Part shown: one piece after another, positions 1 to 9,911 of the stretch | Numbering within the stretch: the first letter of the stretch is position 1 | Layout of the letters: each line of letters starts with the position of its first letter | Made by a program: the position numbers and the translations under genes | Notes under the pieces: model-generated | What the model was told of the DNA's origin: nothing | The model's input: only the letters and a program-made list of their open reading frames with translations | Databases searched by the model: none | NCBI RefSeq assembly: GCF_026781265.1 | Contig: NZ_JAKUVC010000002.1 | Span: 1 to 64,000, forward strand | DNA: 64,000 nucleotides | Direction: 5' to 3' | Source: Streptococcus sanguinis | GTDB taxonomy: Bacteria > Bacillota > Bacilli > Lactobacillales > Streptococcaceae

Positions 1-59
1 TTCTGTCTAACTTTTGGGGTGCAGTTCATTTTCCAGGCTTTTTAGTGAAATGTGCAGGC

Positions 60-230
60 TTAGTGTGCTACACGTTTGCGAGCTGCTTTTTTACGGTTTT
101 CTTCAATGAAAGCGAGTTTTAGTTCTTCAGGTTCGATGACTTTTTTCTTGACTGCATATACTGCGCCAGCCACAGCAGCAACAGTAGCTGCAACTCCTGT
201 AAGAACGCCTTTTCCAAATCCTTTAGCCAT
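60..230 (-). CDS. DUF3042 family small protein
   Basis: A 56-residue protein begins MAKGFGKGVLTGVAATVAA. It has a Gly/Ala/Val-rich hydrophobic stretch at about residues 7-27, then a charged Lys/Arg-rich tail ending VAH. An AAGGAG ribosome site (238-243) lies 7 nt before the ATG. The composition fits the DUF3042 family of small Firmicute proteins, whose function is unknown; the hydrophobic stretch suggests membrane association. It is transcribed divergently from miaA. The 59 bases after its stop hold no recognisable feature. Confidence 0.8.
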   Translation of the reverse strand: MAKGFGKGVLTGVAATVAAVAGAVYAVKKKVIEPEELKLAFIEENRKKAARKRVAH

Positions 231-243
231 ATGATTTCTCCTT

Positions 244-272
244 TTCTGAACTTTTATTATTTATGTTATAAT
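244..272 (+). promoter_or_regulatory. Probable miaA promoter (extended -10)
   Basis: TATAAT at 267-272 is preceded by TGT (extended -10). A weak TTCTGA -35 at 244-249 lies 17 nt upstream. The miaA start codon is at 313. This is a consensus match only. Confidence 0.5.
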
Positions 273-312
273 TAATACTAACAGAAAATTTAAATTTTTT
301 CAAGGAAAAAAG

Positions 313-1197
313 ATGAAAACCAAGATAATTGTGATAGTGGGGCCTACGGCAGTTGGAAAAACAGCTCTGAGTATCGAGGTAGCCAAGCGCTTCAATGGCC
401 AAATCGTCAGCGGTGACAGTCAGCAGGTCTATCGTGGCTTAGATATTGGCACGGCCAAGATTCGTCCTGAAGAGCAGGGGGGTGTTCCCCATTATCTGCT
501 GGATGTGCGGGAGGTTGGAGAAAGCTACTCGGCCTATGATTTTGTGACTGAGGCGGCTCAGGCTATTCATGAGATTGCGGCTCAAGGTCAGCTTCCCATC
601 ATATGCGGTGGCACGGGGCTCTATATCCAGAGCTTGCTTGAGGGCTACCATCTGGGCGGAACCGTCCCTCACGAGGAGATTCTGGCCTATCGGGCGCAGC
701 TGGACATTTGGTCGGATGGGGATTTGTTTGGGAAAATAGCAGAGCTGGGTATCGAGATTCCCCAGCTGAATCGACGCAGGGCTATGAGGGCGCTGGAGAT
801 TGCTCAGCTAGGTGGTCAACTAGAAAACAGCCAGCCAGATTATGAAGCTTTGTTGATTTGTCTAGATGATGAGCGACAAAAACTTTATGAGCGAATTAAT
901 CAGCGAGTAGATCTGATGCTAGAAGTCGGACTTTTAGAAGAAGCCCGTTGGCTGTATGAGCAGGCTCCAACCAGTCAAGCCAGCAAGGGTATCGGCTACA
1001 AGGAACTTTTCCCCTACTTTGAAGGTCAGATAAGTCTTGAAGAGGCGGTGGACAAGCTCAAGCAAAATACCCGCCGTTTCGCCAAGCGCCAGCTGACTTG
1101 GTTTCGCAACCGGATGTCCGTGACCTTTTATCAGGTGGGAAATCCAGACTATAAAAATCAGGTCATGGAGGACATCAGGAAGTTTTTGGACAAGTAG
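313..1197 (+). CDS. miaA: tRNA dimethylallyltransferase
   Basis: MiaA transfers a dimethylallyl group to N6 of adenosine 37 in tRNAs that read codons beginning with U. The 294-residue protein has the P-loop GPTAVGKT at residues 10-17 and the family block [16 protein letters not shown] at about 34-49, which carries the catalytic Asp35. The GGTGLY segment and the C-terminal [12 protein letters not shown] motif are also present. The length is normal for streptococci. hflX follows 31 nt downstream, the common miaA-hflX order, and the run continues to rnz, so one operon is likely. Confidence 0.96.
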   Translation: MKTKIIVIVGPTAVGKTALSIEVAKRFNGQIVSGDSQQVYRGLDIGTAKIRPEEQGGVPHYLLDVREVGESYSAYDFVTEAAQAIHEIAAQGQLPIICGGTGLYIQSLLEGYHLGGTVPHEEILAYRAQLDIWSDGDLFGKIAELGIEIPQLNRRRAMRALEIAQLGGQLENSQPDYEALLICLDDERQKLYERINQRVDLMLEVGLLEEARWLYEQAPTSQASKGIGYKELFPYFEGQISLEEAVDKLKQNTRRFAKRQLTWFRNRMSVTFYQVGNPDYKNQVMEDIRKFLDK

Positions 1198-1228
1198 CTG
1201 GCTGACCAAGTCTTAGTAAGGATATGAG

Positions 1229-2467
1229 ATGATAGAAACAGAGAAAAAAACAGAGCGTGTCTTTTTGGTCGGTGTGGAACTGGCAGACACGGAGAATTTT
1301 GACCTATCCATGGAGGAGCTGCAAAGTCTAGCTAAGACGGCAGGTGCTGAAGTAGTTGGCTCCTATAGCCAGAAACGGGAAAAGTATGATAGCAAGACCT
1401 TTGTCGGATCTGGAAAGTTAGGAGAAATCCGACAGATGGTTGATGCCGAAGAGATTTCGACCGTTATTGTCAATAACCGTCTGACACCTCGGCAGAATGT
1501 CAATCTGGAGGGAAGCTTGGGTGTCAAGGTCATTGACCGGATGCAGCTGATTTTGGAAATTTTTGCCATGAGGGCTAGGAGTCATGAGGGCAAGTTGCAG
1601 GTGCATCTGGCCCAGCTCAAGTACCTGCTGCCTCGCTTGGTTGGACAGGGCATTATGCTCAGCCGTCAGGCTGGTGGAATTGGCTCCCGCGGTCCTGGTG
1701 AAAGCCAGCTGGAGCTCAATCGACGCAGTGTCCGCAATCAGATTCATGATATTGAGCGCCAGCTCAAGGCTGTGGAGAAAAATCGCGCAACCGTTCGTGA
1801 AAAACGGCTGGAATCCAGTATTTTCAAAATCGGCCTCATTGGCTATACCAATGCTGGCAAGTCGACTATCATGAACTGCTTGACCAGTAAGAGTCAGTAT
1901 GAAGCAGACGAGCTTTTTGCGACGCTAGACGCCACGACCAAGAACATCAACCTCAGTGGTCAGCTCAATGTCACTCTGACAGACACGGTTGGTTTCATTC
2001 AGGATTTGCCTACAGAGCTAGTATCCAGCTTTAAATCCACACTGGAAGAGAGTAAAAATGTCGATTTGCTGGTCCATGTTATTGACGCCAGCGACCCTCA
2101 TCATGAGGAACATGAAAAGACCGTCCTTGACATCATGAAAGAGCTTGATATGCTGGATATTCCTCTATTGACTCTCTATAACAAAGCAGACAAGGCGGAG
2201 GATTTCACTCCGACCTTGACTCCATATTCTTTGATTTCGGCTAAGGCGGACAATAGCAGAGCTCTTTTGCAGCAAGTCCTGCTGGAGCGGATGAAAGAGC
2301 TCTTTTTGCCTTTTACCATCAAGGTAGCGCCGGCTAAAGCATACAAGATTCATGATTTAGAGAAAGTCGCGATTATGGGGAATCGAGAATATATAGACGA
2401 TGTCGAAACCATTTCAGGTTGGATTGCCGAGAAAAACAAATGGAAACTGGAAGAATTTTATGACTGA
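1229..2467 (+). CDS. hflX: Ribosome-associated GTPase HflX
   Basis: HflX is a translation-factor-class GTPase that binds the 50S subunit and splits stalled or hibernating ribosomes. The 412-residue protein has the HflX N-terminal domain (about 1-195), including the GPGESQLE segment before a helical linker. The GTPase domain follows: G1 GYTNAGKS at residues 205-212, G3 DTVGF and G4 NKAD. An AAGGA ribosome site lies just upstream of the ATG. The stop overlaps the next gene's ATG by 8 nt, which indicates translational coupling. Confidence 0.95.
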   Translation: MIETEKKTERVFLVGVELADTENFDLSMEELQSLAKTAGAEVVGSYSQKREKYDSKTFVGSGKLGEIRQMVDAEEISTVIVNNRLTPRQNVNLEGSLGVKVIDRMQLILEIFAMRARSHEGKLQVHLAQLKYLLPRLVGQGIMLSRQAGGIGSRGPGESQLELNRRSVRNQIHDIERQLKAVEKNRATVREKRLESSIFKIGLIGYTNAGKSTIMNCLTSKSQYEADELFATLDATTKNINLSGQLNVTLTDTVGFIQDLPTELVSSFKSTLEESKNVDLLVHVIDASDPHHEEHEKTVLDIMKELDMLDIPLLTLYNKADKAEDFTPTLTPYSLISAKADNSRALLQQVLLERMKELFLPFTIKVAPAKAYKIHDLEKVAIMGNREYIDDVETISGWIAEKNKWKLEEFYD

Positions 2468-3083
2468 TTATATAGATTTAGCCCTGAAATACGGCGGTTT
2501 TACTAGTCTAGACAGGGTCTACTTAGAGCAAGTGTTGGCTGGGCTGACAGAAGAGCAGAAGCGTAGCTTCATCACACCACCGCCCAGCGTTATCAATGCT
2601 TACTTTGCTGAGCTTTATCAAAAGAAAAGTCCTGAAGCTGCGACCGCCTATTTTTTAGAAATCAGTCAGGCGCTGGACTTGTGGAATCCGGAGCCTAGCT
2701 TTGTAGAAACTAAACCTTTTGTCCGACTCAATCTTTCTGGCAAGTCCTATGGATTTTGCTATGAGAGAGAGAAAGTCGGCTTGGTCTTTCCTGAAAAGCC
2801 AGAGCCGGTAACAGCTGACTTGCTCTTTGAAATCGCTCAAGTCTTTCCACAGTATTTGGTCTACGAAGAAGCTGGGAGAATAAAAATGGTGCCTCTCAAT
2901 GCTGAGTCTCAAGTCGTGGACAGTCAGGCGTTGACTGCTTTGACCGATTGGCAGCAGCTAGCGGATGGCAGTCAGAGAGTTCTGGGCTACAATCAAGATG
3001 AAGTCAGTCAGCTGGCTCAGTCCTATGCTGGTAGAAAATACTATCACTCGCAGAATCGTTCTGCCATGATTTATATCATTTAG
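2460..3083 (+). CDS. Conserved streptococcal hypothetical protein
   Basis: A 207-residue soluble protein beginning [14 protein letters not shown], with no signal peptide or membrane segment. I do not recognise a characterised family. The open frame extends upstream, but the ATG at 2460 is preferred because it overlaps the hflX stop (ATGACTGA) in the usual coupled arrangement. It lies between hflX and rnz in a co-directional run and ends 10 nt before rnz. A role linked to tRNA or ribosome metabolism is only a context guess. Confidence 0.8.
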   Translation: MTDYIDLALKYGGFTSLDRVYLEQVLAGLTEEQKRSFITPPPSVINAYFAELYQKKSPEAATAYFLEISQALDLWNPEPSFVETKPFVRLNLSGKSYGFCYEREKVGLVFPEKPEPVTADLLFEIAQVFPQYLVYEEAGRIKMVPLNAESQVVDSQALTALTDWQQLADGSQRVLGYNQDEVSQLAQSYAGRKYYHSQNRSAMIYII

Positions 3084-3093
3084 AAAGAAAAAC

Positions 3094-4023
3094 ATGCAAT
3101 TACAATTTTTAGGAACCGGAGCCGGTCAGCCCTCCAAGGCTCGCAATGTGTCCAGCCTTGTCCTCAAGCTTTTGGAGGAAATCAATGAGGTCTGGATGTT
3201 TGACTGTGGTGAAGGTACCCAGCACCAGATTTTGGAGACGACGATTAAACCGCGCAAAATCAGCAAGATTTTTATCACGCATCTGCATGGAGACCATATT
3301 TTCGGCCTGCCGGGCTTTCTGTCCAGTCGCTCCTTTCAGGCCAATGAAGAGCAAACAGACCTAGAGATTTATGGTCCTAAAGGTATTAAGAACTTTGTCC
3401 TGTCTAGTCTGCGCGTGTCTGGTTCCCGTCTGCCTTATCGGATTGATTTTCATGAGTTTGACGAAAACAGTCTGGGTAAGATTTTAGAAACGGACAAGTT
3501 CACTGTTTATGCGGATAAGCTGGATCATACGATTTTCTGCGTGGGTTATCGGGTGATGCAGAAAGATTTGGAAGGAACGCTGGATGCAGACAAACTACGA
3601 GCAGCGGGTGTTCCCTTTGGCCCCCTCTTTGGTAAAGTCAAGAACGGTCAGAATATCGTCCTAGATGATGGGACCAAAATCATTGCAGCCGATTATATCT
3701 CAGCTCCTCGTCCAGGCAAGACCATTACTATTCTAGGTGATACTAGGAAGACTGCTGCCAGCGTCCGCTTGGCTGTGGCAGCAGATGTGCTGGTCCATGA
3801 AGCGACCTATGGCAAGGGAGATGAAAAACTGGCCCGTAATCACGGTCATTCTACCAATATGCAAGCCGCAGAAGTAGCCAAGGAAGCTGGCGCTAAGCGC
3901 CTCCTACTCAATCATATCAGTGCTCGCTTTTTGGCTAAGGACATCAGCCAAATGCGTCGCGATGCCAGTGCTGTTTTTGAAAAGGTCCATGTGGTCAAGG
4001 ACTTGGAAGAGGTGGAGATATGA
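3094..4023 (+). CDS. rnz: Ribonuclease Z (tRNA 3' endonuclease)
   Basis: RNase Z cleaves the 3' trailer from tRNA precursors that lack an encoded CCA. The 309-residue metallo-beta-lactamase-fold protein carries the zinc motif HLHGDH, with ligands His63, His65, Asp67 and His68. Later metal-ligand regions are GDTRK, HEATY and NHISAR. The length is typical of the short bacterial form. The stop overlaps the following SDR start (ATGA), so the two genes are translationally coupled. Confidence 0.95.
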   Translation: MQLQFLGTGAGQPSKARNVSSLVLKLLEEINEVWMFDCGEGTQHQILETTIKPRKISKIFITHLHGDHIFGLPGFLSSRSFQANEEQTDLEIYGPKGIKNFVLSSLRVSGSRLPYRIDFHEFDENSLGKILETDKFTVYADKLDHTIFCVGYRVMQKDLEGTLDADKLRAAGVPFGPLFGKVKNGQNIVLDDGTKIIAADYISAPRPGKTITILGDTRKTAASVRLAVAADVLVHEATYGKGDEKLARNHGHSTNMQAAEVAKEAGAKRLLLNHISARFLAKDISQMRRDASAVFEKVHVVKDLEEVEI

Positions 4024-4775
4024 GAACCATCATCATCACAGGGGCTAGCGGTGGACTGGCTCAGGAAATGTTTAAGCTCTTGCCCCATGACCGACTGATT
4101 TTGGTCGGACGGAGCAAGGCTAAGCTAGAAAAACTTTATGGAGAAAGGGGAAATCTTGACCTAGTGGAGCTGGATATCACTGACAGCTCAGCTTTGGAAA
4201 GATTTGCTGAGCGGATTGACAGCCAGTACGGTCGTGTTGATGTCCTGGTCAATAACGCTGGCTATGGGATTTTTGAAGAATTTGACAAAATCAGATCCAG
4301 TGATATTGAGGCCATGTTTGAAGTCAATACCTTTGCCCTGATGAACCTGTCCCGTATCTTTGGAGCTCGCATGAAGCAGGCAGGTCAAGGACATATCGTC
4401 AATATCGTTAGTATGGCCGGCCTCATTGCAAGTAGCAAGTCCAGTCTTTATTCGGCGACCAAGTTTGCTGCTATTGGTTTTTCCAATGCCTTGCGTTTGG
4501 AACTCATGCCTTTTGGGGTTTATGTCACGACGGTTAATCCAGGTCCTATCAAAACTTCCTTTTTCGATCAAGCAGATCCTGACGGTTCCTATGTAAAAGC
4601 AGTGGACAAGTATATCCTTGAGCCTGACTTTGTAGCTGGCAAAATCGTCAGTTGCTTTGGCAAAAAGAAGCGGGAAATCAACCTGCCTGGCATTCTCAAT
4701 CTTGCACATATGCTTTATACACTTTTTCCAAGAATTGCCGACAAGATGGCAGCCAATATGTTTAACTACAAGTGA
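4020..4775 (+). CDS. Short-chain dehydrogenase/reductase
   Basis: A classical SDR of 251 residues with the cofactor-binding TGASGG motif at residues 6-11, the NNAG motif, and a catalytic Tyr144/Lys148 pair in YSATK. It probably uses NAD(P)H; the substrate is unknown. The ATG overlaps the rnz stop by 4 nt. An SDR next to rnz is a recurrent streptococcal arrangement, but no functional link is known to me. The methyltransferase gene follows after 6 nt. Confidence 0.9.
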   Translation: MRTIIITGASGGLAQEMFKLLPHDRLILVGRSKAKLEKLYGERGNLDLVELDITDSSALERFAERIDSQYGRVDVLVNNAGYGIFEEFDKIRSSDIEAMFEVNTFALMNLSRIFGARMKQAGQGHIVNIVSMAGLIASSKSSLYSATKFAAIGFSNALRLELMPFGVYVTTVNPGPIKTSFFDQADPDGSYVKAVDKYILEPDFVAGKIVSCFGKKKREINLPGILNLAHMLYTLFPRIADKMAANMFNYK

Positions 4776-4781
4776 GGTTTT

Positions 4782-5492
4782 ATGACAGCTAATCTACAAG
4801 CCTACAAAGCTCATCTGCAGGCGCCTTGGGGCAGGCTTCAGTATGATATTGTTTTTGCCTTTCTAGAGTCGCTGAAGAGCCAGAAAATTCTTGATTTCGG
4901 TAGCGGTTTTGGGATTGTGGCTGATTATCTAGCGGAAAAGAACCAAGTGACCGCCATCGAACCTAACCCAGAAATGATTGCTGAGCGCAAGCAGGACTTT
5001 TATTATGAGCAATTGCAAGGCAGCTTGGACCTTCTGCAAACATTGCCAGACCAGTCTTTTGATGTCATCATCTGTCATAATGTTTTAGAGTATATATCTG
5101 ACCCTGCTCTTTATTTAGCAGAATTTTCCCGCCTCTTAAAAAATGACGGAAAAATTTCTCTGGTCAAGCATCACGAGGTCGGGCGAATTATGCATACAGT
5201 GGTTTTTGAAAATGACCCAGAAAAGGCCCAGCAGCTTTTGAAAGGTCAGGAATATCTAACCCACAGCATGGGAGCTGCCAAGGTCTATCAGATACAAGAT
5301 GTGATTTCAGGCCATCCATTAGAAGTTGAGGATTATCAAGGGATACGGATTTTTTACGGGCTGCAATCCAATGACTACAAAATTGCCCCTGACTGGGCTG
5401 AAAAGATGCTTGAGATGGAGCTAGCAGTCTGCAACCAATCTCCTTATCGGGACATTGCTGCCTTTCAGCATGTTTGGCTAGTCAAGTCCTAG
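4782..5492 (+). CDS. Class I SAM-dependent methyltransferase
   Basis: A 236-residue protein with a Rossmann-type SAM-binding core: motif I ILDFGSGFG (about residues 36-44), the acidic AIEPNPEM loop, and DVIICHNVLEYI as post-motif II. The family matches BioC/UbiE-like small-molecule methyltransferases; the substrate cannot be inferred. A GAGGT ribosome site lies just before the ATG. It is the last gene of the miaA-to-SDR run and is followed by a decayed gene. Confidence 0.87.
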   Translation: MTANLQAYKAHLQAPWGRLQYDIVFAFLESLKSQKILDFGSGFGIVADYLAEKNQVTAIEPNPEMIAERKQDFYYEQLQGSLDLLQTLPDQSFDVIICHNVLEYISDPALYLAEFSRLLKNDGKISLVKHHEVGRIMHTVVFENDPEKAQQLLKGQEYLTHSMGAAKVYQIQDVISGHPLEVEDYQGIRIFYGLQSNDYKIAPDWAEKMLEMELAVCNQSPYRDIAAFQHVWLVKS

Positions 5493-5568
5493 GTCAAAGG
5501 AAAAAAGTGCTCATTTACATCTTAAACAAACCTCGTAAGGAGAAAGCTTGATGTAAAGGAGAGAAGTC

Positions 5569-6626
5569 ATAGGGCCAAGGCAGCCAGTCAATTATGCCCT
5601 GCTCAGCCTTTTTCAATATATCGCTTCCGTTTTGGTAATTCTGGTCCATTGCTAGAGGCTTTTTGAACATGAAGCTCTGCATTTTATTCAGAAGAGTATG
5701 TTTGGCCGCTGGCGGTCCCTTTCTTTTTAATTTCTTCAGCCTATTTTTTCCGAGTACGCTGGAAGCGAAAGCACGGTTCTACGAAACTGACTCTGTATAT
5801 TAAAGGCATTTTAAAGGTCTATGGCTTTTGGAGCTTGGTCTATCTCCCCTATGCTTTGACTTATTTCCACTCTCTTCACTTGCCTCTCTACCTAGCTTCG
5901 CTGGCTGTTCTAGCAGCGCTCTTCTACATCGGAATGAGCTGCCAGCTCTGGTATATTCCCGCCTTTCTCTTAGGTTTGCTGCTAGTCCATTTCTTGTAGA
6001 GGAAATTGGGTCCAAAGAAAACATTTGCTCTTTTAATGGTTCTCTACGCCGTAGGTGCTATTGAGACTTATCACGCCTATCTGGCGCCTAGTCTGCTGAC
6101 AGACTGGTACGATGCCTATGCCAAGCTCTTTTTCACTAGCAGGAATGGCCTCTTCTATACGACCATTTTTATCTATTTAGGCTACTTTCTAGCTGATTAC
6201 GGGCAAATAGCCTTATTTCAGAAGAAACGCTGGCTGTCTCTTCTGTTGGCAAGTCTTTTCCTAGTAGGCGAAGGAGTACTTGTTTACATGAGGCAGGAAC
6301 TGGATAAAAACTTTTTCTTTGCTCTTATTCCCTTTACGCTCTTCTTATTCAATTGGCTGTTAAAAACACGGTGGAAGCGTGAAAAAAATTGGCGACATTT
6401 AAAAGATCTAAGAATCCTTTATTTCTTCCTCCATCCTATCTTTATTGAGTTATCTTTCTTTCTGCTCAAATCCCGGCACTTGACCAAGTGGGAAACTGGC
6501 CGTTGGGCCTTCCTTCTGACGATTATCCTGATCCACCTGACGTCAGAGTTGCTGATTCGATGGCGAGGGAAAAAACAGAAAAGAAGTGAAAGTTTAGTTT
6601 TTGAAGAAAATCATATAGAGAGTTAA
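5569..6626 (+). pseudogene. Decayed membrane acyltransferase (acyltransferase_3-like)
   Basis: Reading through the lesions gives one polytopic protein. It starts G-P-R-Q-P-V-N-Y-A, passes a His-containing first helix (VLVILVHC), continues into FGR.AVPFFLISSAYFF, and ends with many hydrophobic helices and a basic tail. This order resembles acyltransferase family 3. Four lesions are visible: ATA instead of ATG at 5569 behind a good AAAGGAG site, a TAG at 5653-5655, loss of one base after 5709, and a TAG at 5997-5999. The last 206 codons (from 6006) remain open. The family assignment is inference from pattern. Confidence 0.72.
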
Positions 6627-6683
6627 GAGTGATTATCAATTTTGAATAGAATTAGCTATAAAAACATTTCAAAGGAGTTCCAC

Positions 6684-7274
6684 ATGCTTGAACGTCTAAA
6701 ACAGCAGTTAGCTTTTACAAATGAGCTGGAAAAACTGAAAGCCACTCATAGGAACAACAGAACCTTGGACGCCTATCGTTTTGAGAATTCTGCTGAGCAT
6801 AGTTGGCAGGGGGCGCTCATTGCGCTAGTCTTTCGAGAATATATTCCCGAAGAAGTTAATCTGGAAAAGGTCATGTCTATGTTATTGATTCATGATTTGG
6901 GGGAAATATATGCTGGTGATACCTTTATCTTTGACGACGTGGGCAAGAGCGATTCTTACGATAGAGAGTTGGAGTCCTTGAAAATCAGTTTGGACAAGCT
7001 GCCGTCAGATCAGCAGGATTCCTTTTTAGAGCTTTGGCAGGAGTTCGAGACCGGCATTAGTATAGAGGCTAAATATGCCCGAGTGTCGGATGCTCTGGTT
7101 CCTCTGCTCAATCACTTGGAAGTCGCTCAGCCTCATGACAATCCTTATAGCCTGACCAAGTCGCAGGTCATCGCTAAGAAATCCTTTATCCAAGAAACCT
7201 CTGAAACTCTTTGGGAATTGGCTCAGGAAGTTATTGAGCAAAGTGTTGCTAAAGGGCTTTACCTAGATGAGTGA
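6684..7274 (+). CDS. HD-domain hydrolase (YfbR/HD_3-like)
   Basis: A 196-residue HD-superfamily phosphohydrolase. The metal ligands lie in AEHSWQGA (first His) and LIHDLGEIYAGD (the HD pair); a later Asp in RVSDAL probably completes the site. Relatives remove phosphate from deoxynucleoside monophosphates or related nucleotides; the exact substrate is unknown. The ATG at 6684 is chosen over an upstream in-frame start because AAAGGAG at 6671-6677 precedes it. It is followed by a hairpin terminator. Confidence 0.85.
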   Translation: MLERLKQQLAFTNELEKLKATHRNNRTLDAYRFENSAEHSWQGALIALVFREYIPEEVNLEKVMSMLLIHDLGEIYAGDTFIFDDVGKSDSYDRELESLKISLDKLPSDQQDSFLELWQEFETGISIEAKYARVSDALVPLLNHLEVAQPHDNPYSLTKSQVIAKKSFIQETSETLWELAQEVIEQSVAKGLYLDE

Positions 7275-7308
7275 GCCTGAGAGTTTTGCTCGTAGATAAG
7301 AAGTTTGA

Positions 7309-7329
7309 GACTGGTTGAACCAGTCTTTT
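7309..7329 (+). terminator. Hairpin terminator after HD hydrolase
   Basis: A 7-bp stem GACTGGT/ACCAGTC with a TGA loop is followed by TTTT. It sits between the HD gene and recJ, just before the recJ -10 box at 7335-7340. Confidence 0.6.
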
Positions 7330-7379
7330 CATGTTATAATATTCAGACAAGATTGAACGGAGAAAGTGTTTCACTTATC

Positions 7380-9599
7380 ATGATTAGCTCAAAATACGAC
7401 TGGCAGTTTGCCACTAATTTTACAGACGAAAAATTTTTAAAAAAAGCTAAGAAAGCTGGATTAGAACCTGCCGCTGCCAGTCTTCTATATCAAAGAGGTG
7501 TGCAGACTGAAGAGGCCTTACAGGAATTTTTGGAGCCTAGTTTAGACCAGCTTCACAACCCTTATGACCTGCATGATATGGAGCGGGCAGTGGAGCGGAT
7601 TCGTGCAGCGATTGAGAATTACGAGCAGATTTTGATCTATGGCGATTATGATGCTGATGGGATGACCTCGGCATCGATTGTCAAGGAAGCATTGGAGCAG
7701 CTTGGGGCTGAGTGTCAGGTCTATCTGCCCAATCGCTTTACGGACGGCTATGGTCCTAATAGCAGTGTTTACAAGTATTTTATTGAAAATCAAGGAGTTT
7801 CGCTCATTATTACAGTAGATAATGGAGTGGCGGGACTTGAAGCTATCGAGCTGGCCCAGTCTCTGGGTGTGGATGTCATCGTGACGGATCATCACTCCAT
7901 GCCTGAGGAGCTGCCAAACGCCTATGCGATCGTCCATCCGGAACATAGCGGCTCGGATTACCCTTTCAAGCATCTGGCTGGTTGTGGGGTGGCTTTTAAG
8001 CTGGCAACAGCCTTGTTGGAAGAAGTCCAAGTCGAACTTTTGGACTTAGTTGCTATCGGTACCATTGCCGACATGGTCAGTCTGACTGGGGAAAATCGGA
8101 TTCTAGTCAAATATGGTCTCTCTGTCCTCAAAAATACCCAGCGAGTAGGACTTCAGGAACTTTTCAAAATCGCAGGCATTCAGCCAGATGAACTGGATGA
8201 AGAAACGGTTGGCTTCCAACTTGCCCCCCGACTCAATGCCTTGGGACGGCTGGATGATCCCAATCCAGCAGTTGAGCTTTTAACAGGCTTTGACGACGAA
8301 GAAGCTCGTGACATTGCGCTTATGATCAACCAGAAAAATGACGAACGCAAGGAAATCGTCCAGCAGATTTATGAAGAAGCACAAACCATGTTGGACCCTA
8401 AGAGACCAGTGCAGGTGTTGGCCAAGGAAGGCTGGAATCCCGGTGTGCTAGGGATTGTCGCTGGGCGCTTGCTGGAAGAGCTACACCAGCCAGTCATAGT
8501 GCTTAATATCGAGGATGGCATCGCTAAGGGCAGCGCCCGCAGTATTGATGCGGTCAATATTTTTGAGGCCTTAGACAGCCACCGTGACCTCTTTGTATCC
8601 TTTGGTGGGCATGCTGGAGCAGCTGGAATGACTCTCGAAGCAGACAAGCTGGCGGAGCTTGCTGATATCTTAACAGAGTATATCTTAGACAACAATTTGG
8701 ATTTGGCTGGCAAAACAGCCCTGTATTTAGATGAGGAGCTACACTTGCCAGAGCTGACCCTTGATACACTCAAAAGCTTTGAGAGACTGGCTCCTTTTGG
8801 TATGGACAATAAGAAGCCGCTTTTTTACCTCAAGGACTTTAAAGTGGACAATGCTAGGACTATGGGGGCTGGCAATAGCCATCTCAAGCTGAAAATTTCT
8901 CAGCAAGATGCTACTTTTGAAGTAGTAGCTTTTGGGCAAGGAAACCTGGCGACAGAGTTTGCCCAGACCAAGAATCTGGAGCTGGCTGTCAGCCTCTCTG
9001 TCAATAAATGGAATGGACAGACTAGTCTCCAGCTCATGCTGGTAGATGCCCGTGTGGACGGCGTTCAGCTTTTCAATATCCGCAGCAAAAATGCGACGCT
9101 GCCTGACAAGGTTCCAGTCTTGCGTTTCACAGAGGAGTTGCCAGATTTGACAAATAGCAGAGCAGTTGTGGTTTATGACCTGCCTGATGATTTGAAAGTC
9201 TTGAAGAAGATTCTTCAGTCTCAGGATTTTGAAGCTATTTACTTTAAGAATGAAATTGCCAAGCCATACTATCTGACAGGTTATGGTAACCGTGAGCAGT
9301 TTACCAAACTCTATAAGACAATCTATCAGTTTCCCGAGTTTGATGTTCGCTATAAGCTAAAGGATCTGGCAGCTTACCTGAAAATCGACCCTATTCTCTT
9401 GGTCAAAATGATTCAGATTTTTGAAGAGCTGGGCTTTGTCAGCATCACAGAAGGCGTCATGACGGTCAATAAAGAAGCAGAAAAGAAAGAAATTGACAGT
9501 AGTCACATTTACCAAGACCTCAAGCGCCTAATCAAAGAACAAGAACTCATGGCACTGGGCACCGTGCAGGAGATTTATGATTATTTGATGGAGAGATGA
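7380..9599 (+). CDS. recJ: Single-strand-specific exonuclease RecJ
   Basis: RecJ degrades single-stranded DNA 5' to 3' in recombination and mismatch/base-excision repair. The 739-residue protein has DHH-family motif I YGDYDADG (about 87-94), VDNG, the namesake DHH at residues 170-172, and a DHHA1 region with GGH. An OB-like region and a C-terminal extension of the Firmicute type follow. The frame is open from 7305, but a TATAAT at 7335-7340 implies transcription starts later, supporting the ATG at 7380 (MISSKYDWQF). Confidence 0.95.
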   Translation: MISSKYDWQFATNFTDEKFLKKAKKAGLEPAAASLLYQRGVQTEEALQEFLEPSLDQLHNPYDLHDMERAVERIRAAIENYEQILIYGDYDADGMTSASIVKEALEQLGAECQVYLPNRFTDGYGPNSSVYKYFIENQGVSLIITVDNGVAGLEAIELAQSLGVDVIVTDHHSMPEELPNAYAIVHPEHSGSDYPFKHLAGCGVAFKLATALLEEVQVELLDLVAIGTIADMVSLTGENRILVKYGLSVLKNTQRVGLQELFKIAGIQPDELDEETVGFQLAPRLNALGRLDDPNPAVELLTGFDDEEARDIALMINQKNDERKEIVQQIYEEAQTMLDPKRPVQVLAKEGWNPGVLGIVAGRLLEELHQPVIVLNIEDGIAKGSARSIDAVNIFEALDSHRDLFVSFGGHAGAAGMTLEADKLAELADILTEYILDNNLDLAGKTALYLDEELHLPELTLDTLKSFERLAPFGMDNKKPLFYLKDFKVDNARTMGAGNSHLKLKISQQDATFEVVAFGQGNLATEFAQTKNLELAVSLSVNKWNGQTSLQLMLVDARVDGVQLFNIRSKNATLPDKVPVLRFTEELPDLTNSRAVVVYDLPDDLKVLKKILQSQDFEAIYFKNEIAKPYYLTGYGNREQFTKLYKTIYQFPEFDVRYKLKDLAAYLKIDPILLVKMIQIFEELGFVSITEGVMTVNKEAEKKEIDSSHIYQDLKRLIKEQELMALGTVQEIYDYLMER

Positions 9600-9733
9600 G
9601 ATAATGAAGGACTAAGCCTAAGTCTCGCAAAGGAGAAAATTTTAGATGAATGGCATTATCTTAAGCGTCAAAACTGAATTTTTTCTCTCTGTTCGATAGA
9701 TTTGAAATCATCTCATCTTCTATGAAACAATCT

Positions 9734-9767
9734 AATCCTTTCCACTTGATGGAAAGGATTTTAACTT
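9734..9767 (+). terminator. Strong intrinsic terminator after recJ
   Basis: A perfect 11-bp stem (AATCCTTTCCA 9734-9744 with its complement 9750-9760) and a CTTGA loop are followed by a T-rich tract. It separates recJ from apt. Confidence 0.85.
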
Positions 9768-9867
9768 TCGTGAGATTTACCTTAAATGAATGTGAAATTG
9801 GCTTTTCTATGTAAATAATAGATAGGCTTAAAAAGTAAGTTTTTCTATTACCATTTGGATGAAAAAG

Positions 9868-9876
9868 TGATATAAT
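9868..9876 (+). promoter_or_regulatory. apt promoter, extended -10
   Basis: TGATATAAT gives an extended -10 (TGN plus TATAAT at 9871-9876) 35 nt before the apt ATG. No good -35 is visible. Confidence 0.55.
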
Positions 9877-9911
9877 AGAGAGTAAAAAATTTTTTTGAAA
9901 GAAAGTATATC

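Larger units (their letters stand above)
9600..9911 (+). other. recJ-apt intergenic region
   Basis: 312 nt without a convincing gene. It holds a 17-codon ORF at 9646-9699 (rejected), a strong terminator at 9734-9767 and the apt promoter near 9868-9876. Confidence 0.6.

Noticed and set aside
5514..5557. TTTACATC/GATGTAAA inverted repeat and an ATG-TAA behind AAGGAG
   Set aside because: The spacer is 28 nt, there is no T run, and the start-stop is probably chance in the leader of a dead gene.
7542..8030. 162-codon reverse ORF inside recJ
   Set aside because: It lies wholly opposite the conserved DHH domain and has no independent support.
9646..9699. 17-codon ORF with an upstream AAAGGAG
   Set aside because: Spacing to the ATG is long (about 12 nt), composition is unremarkable and nothing supports coding.
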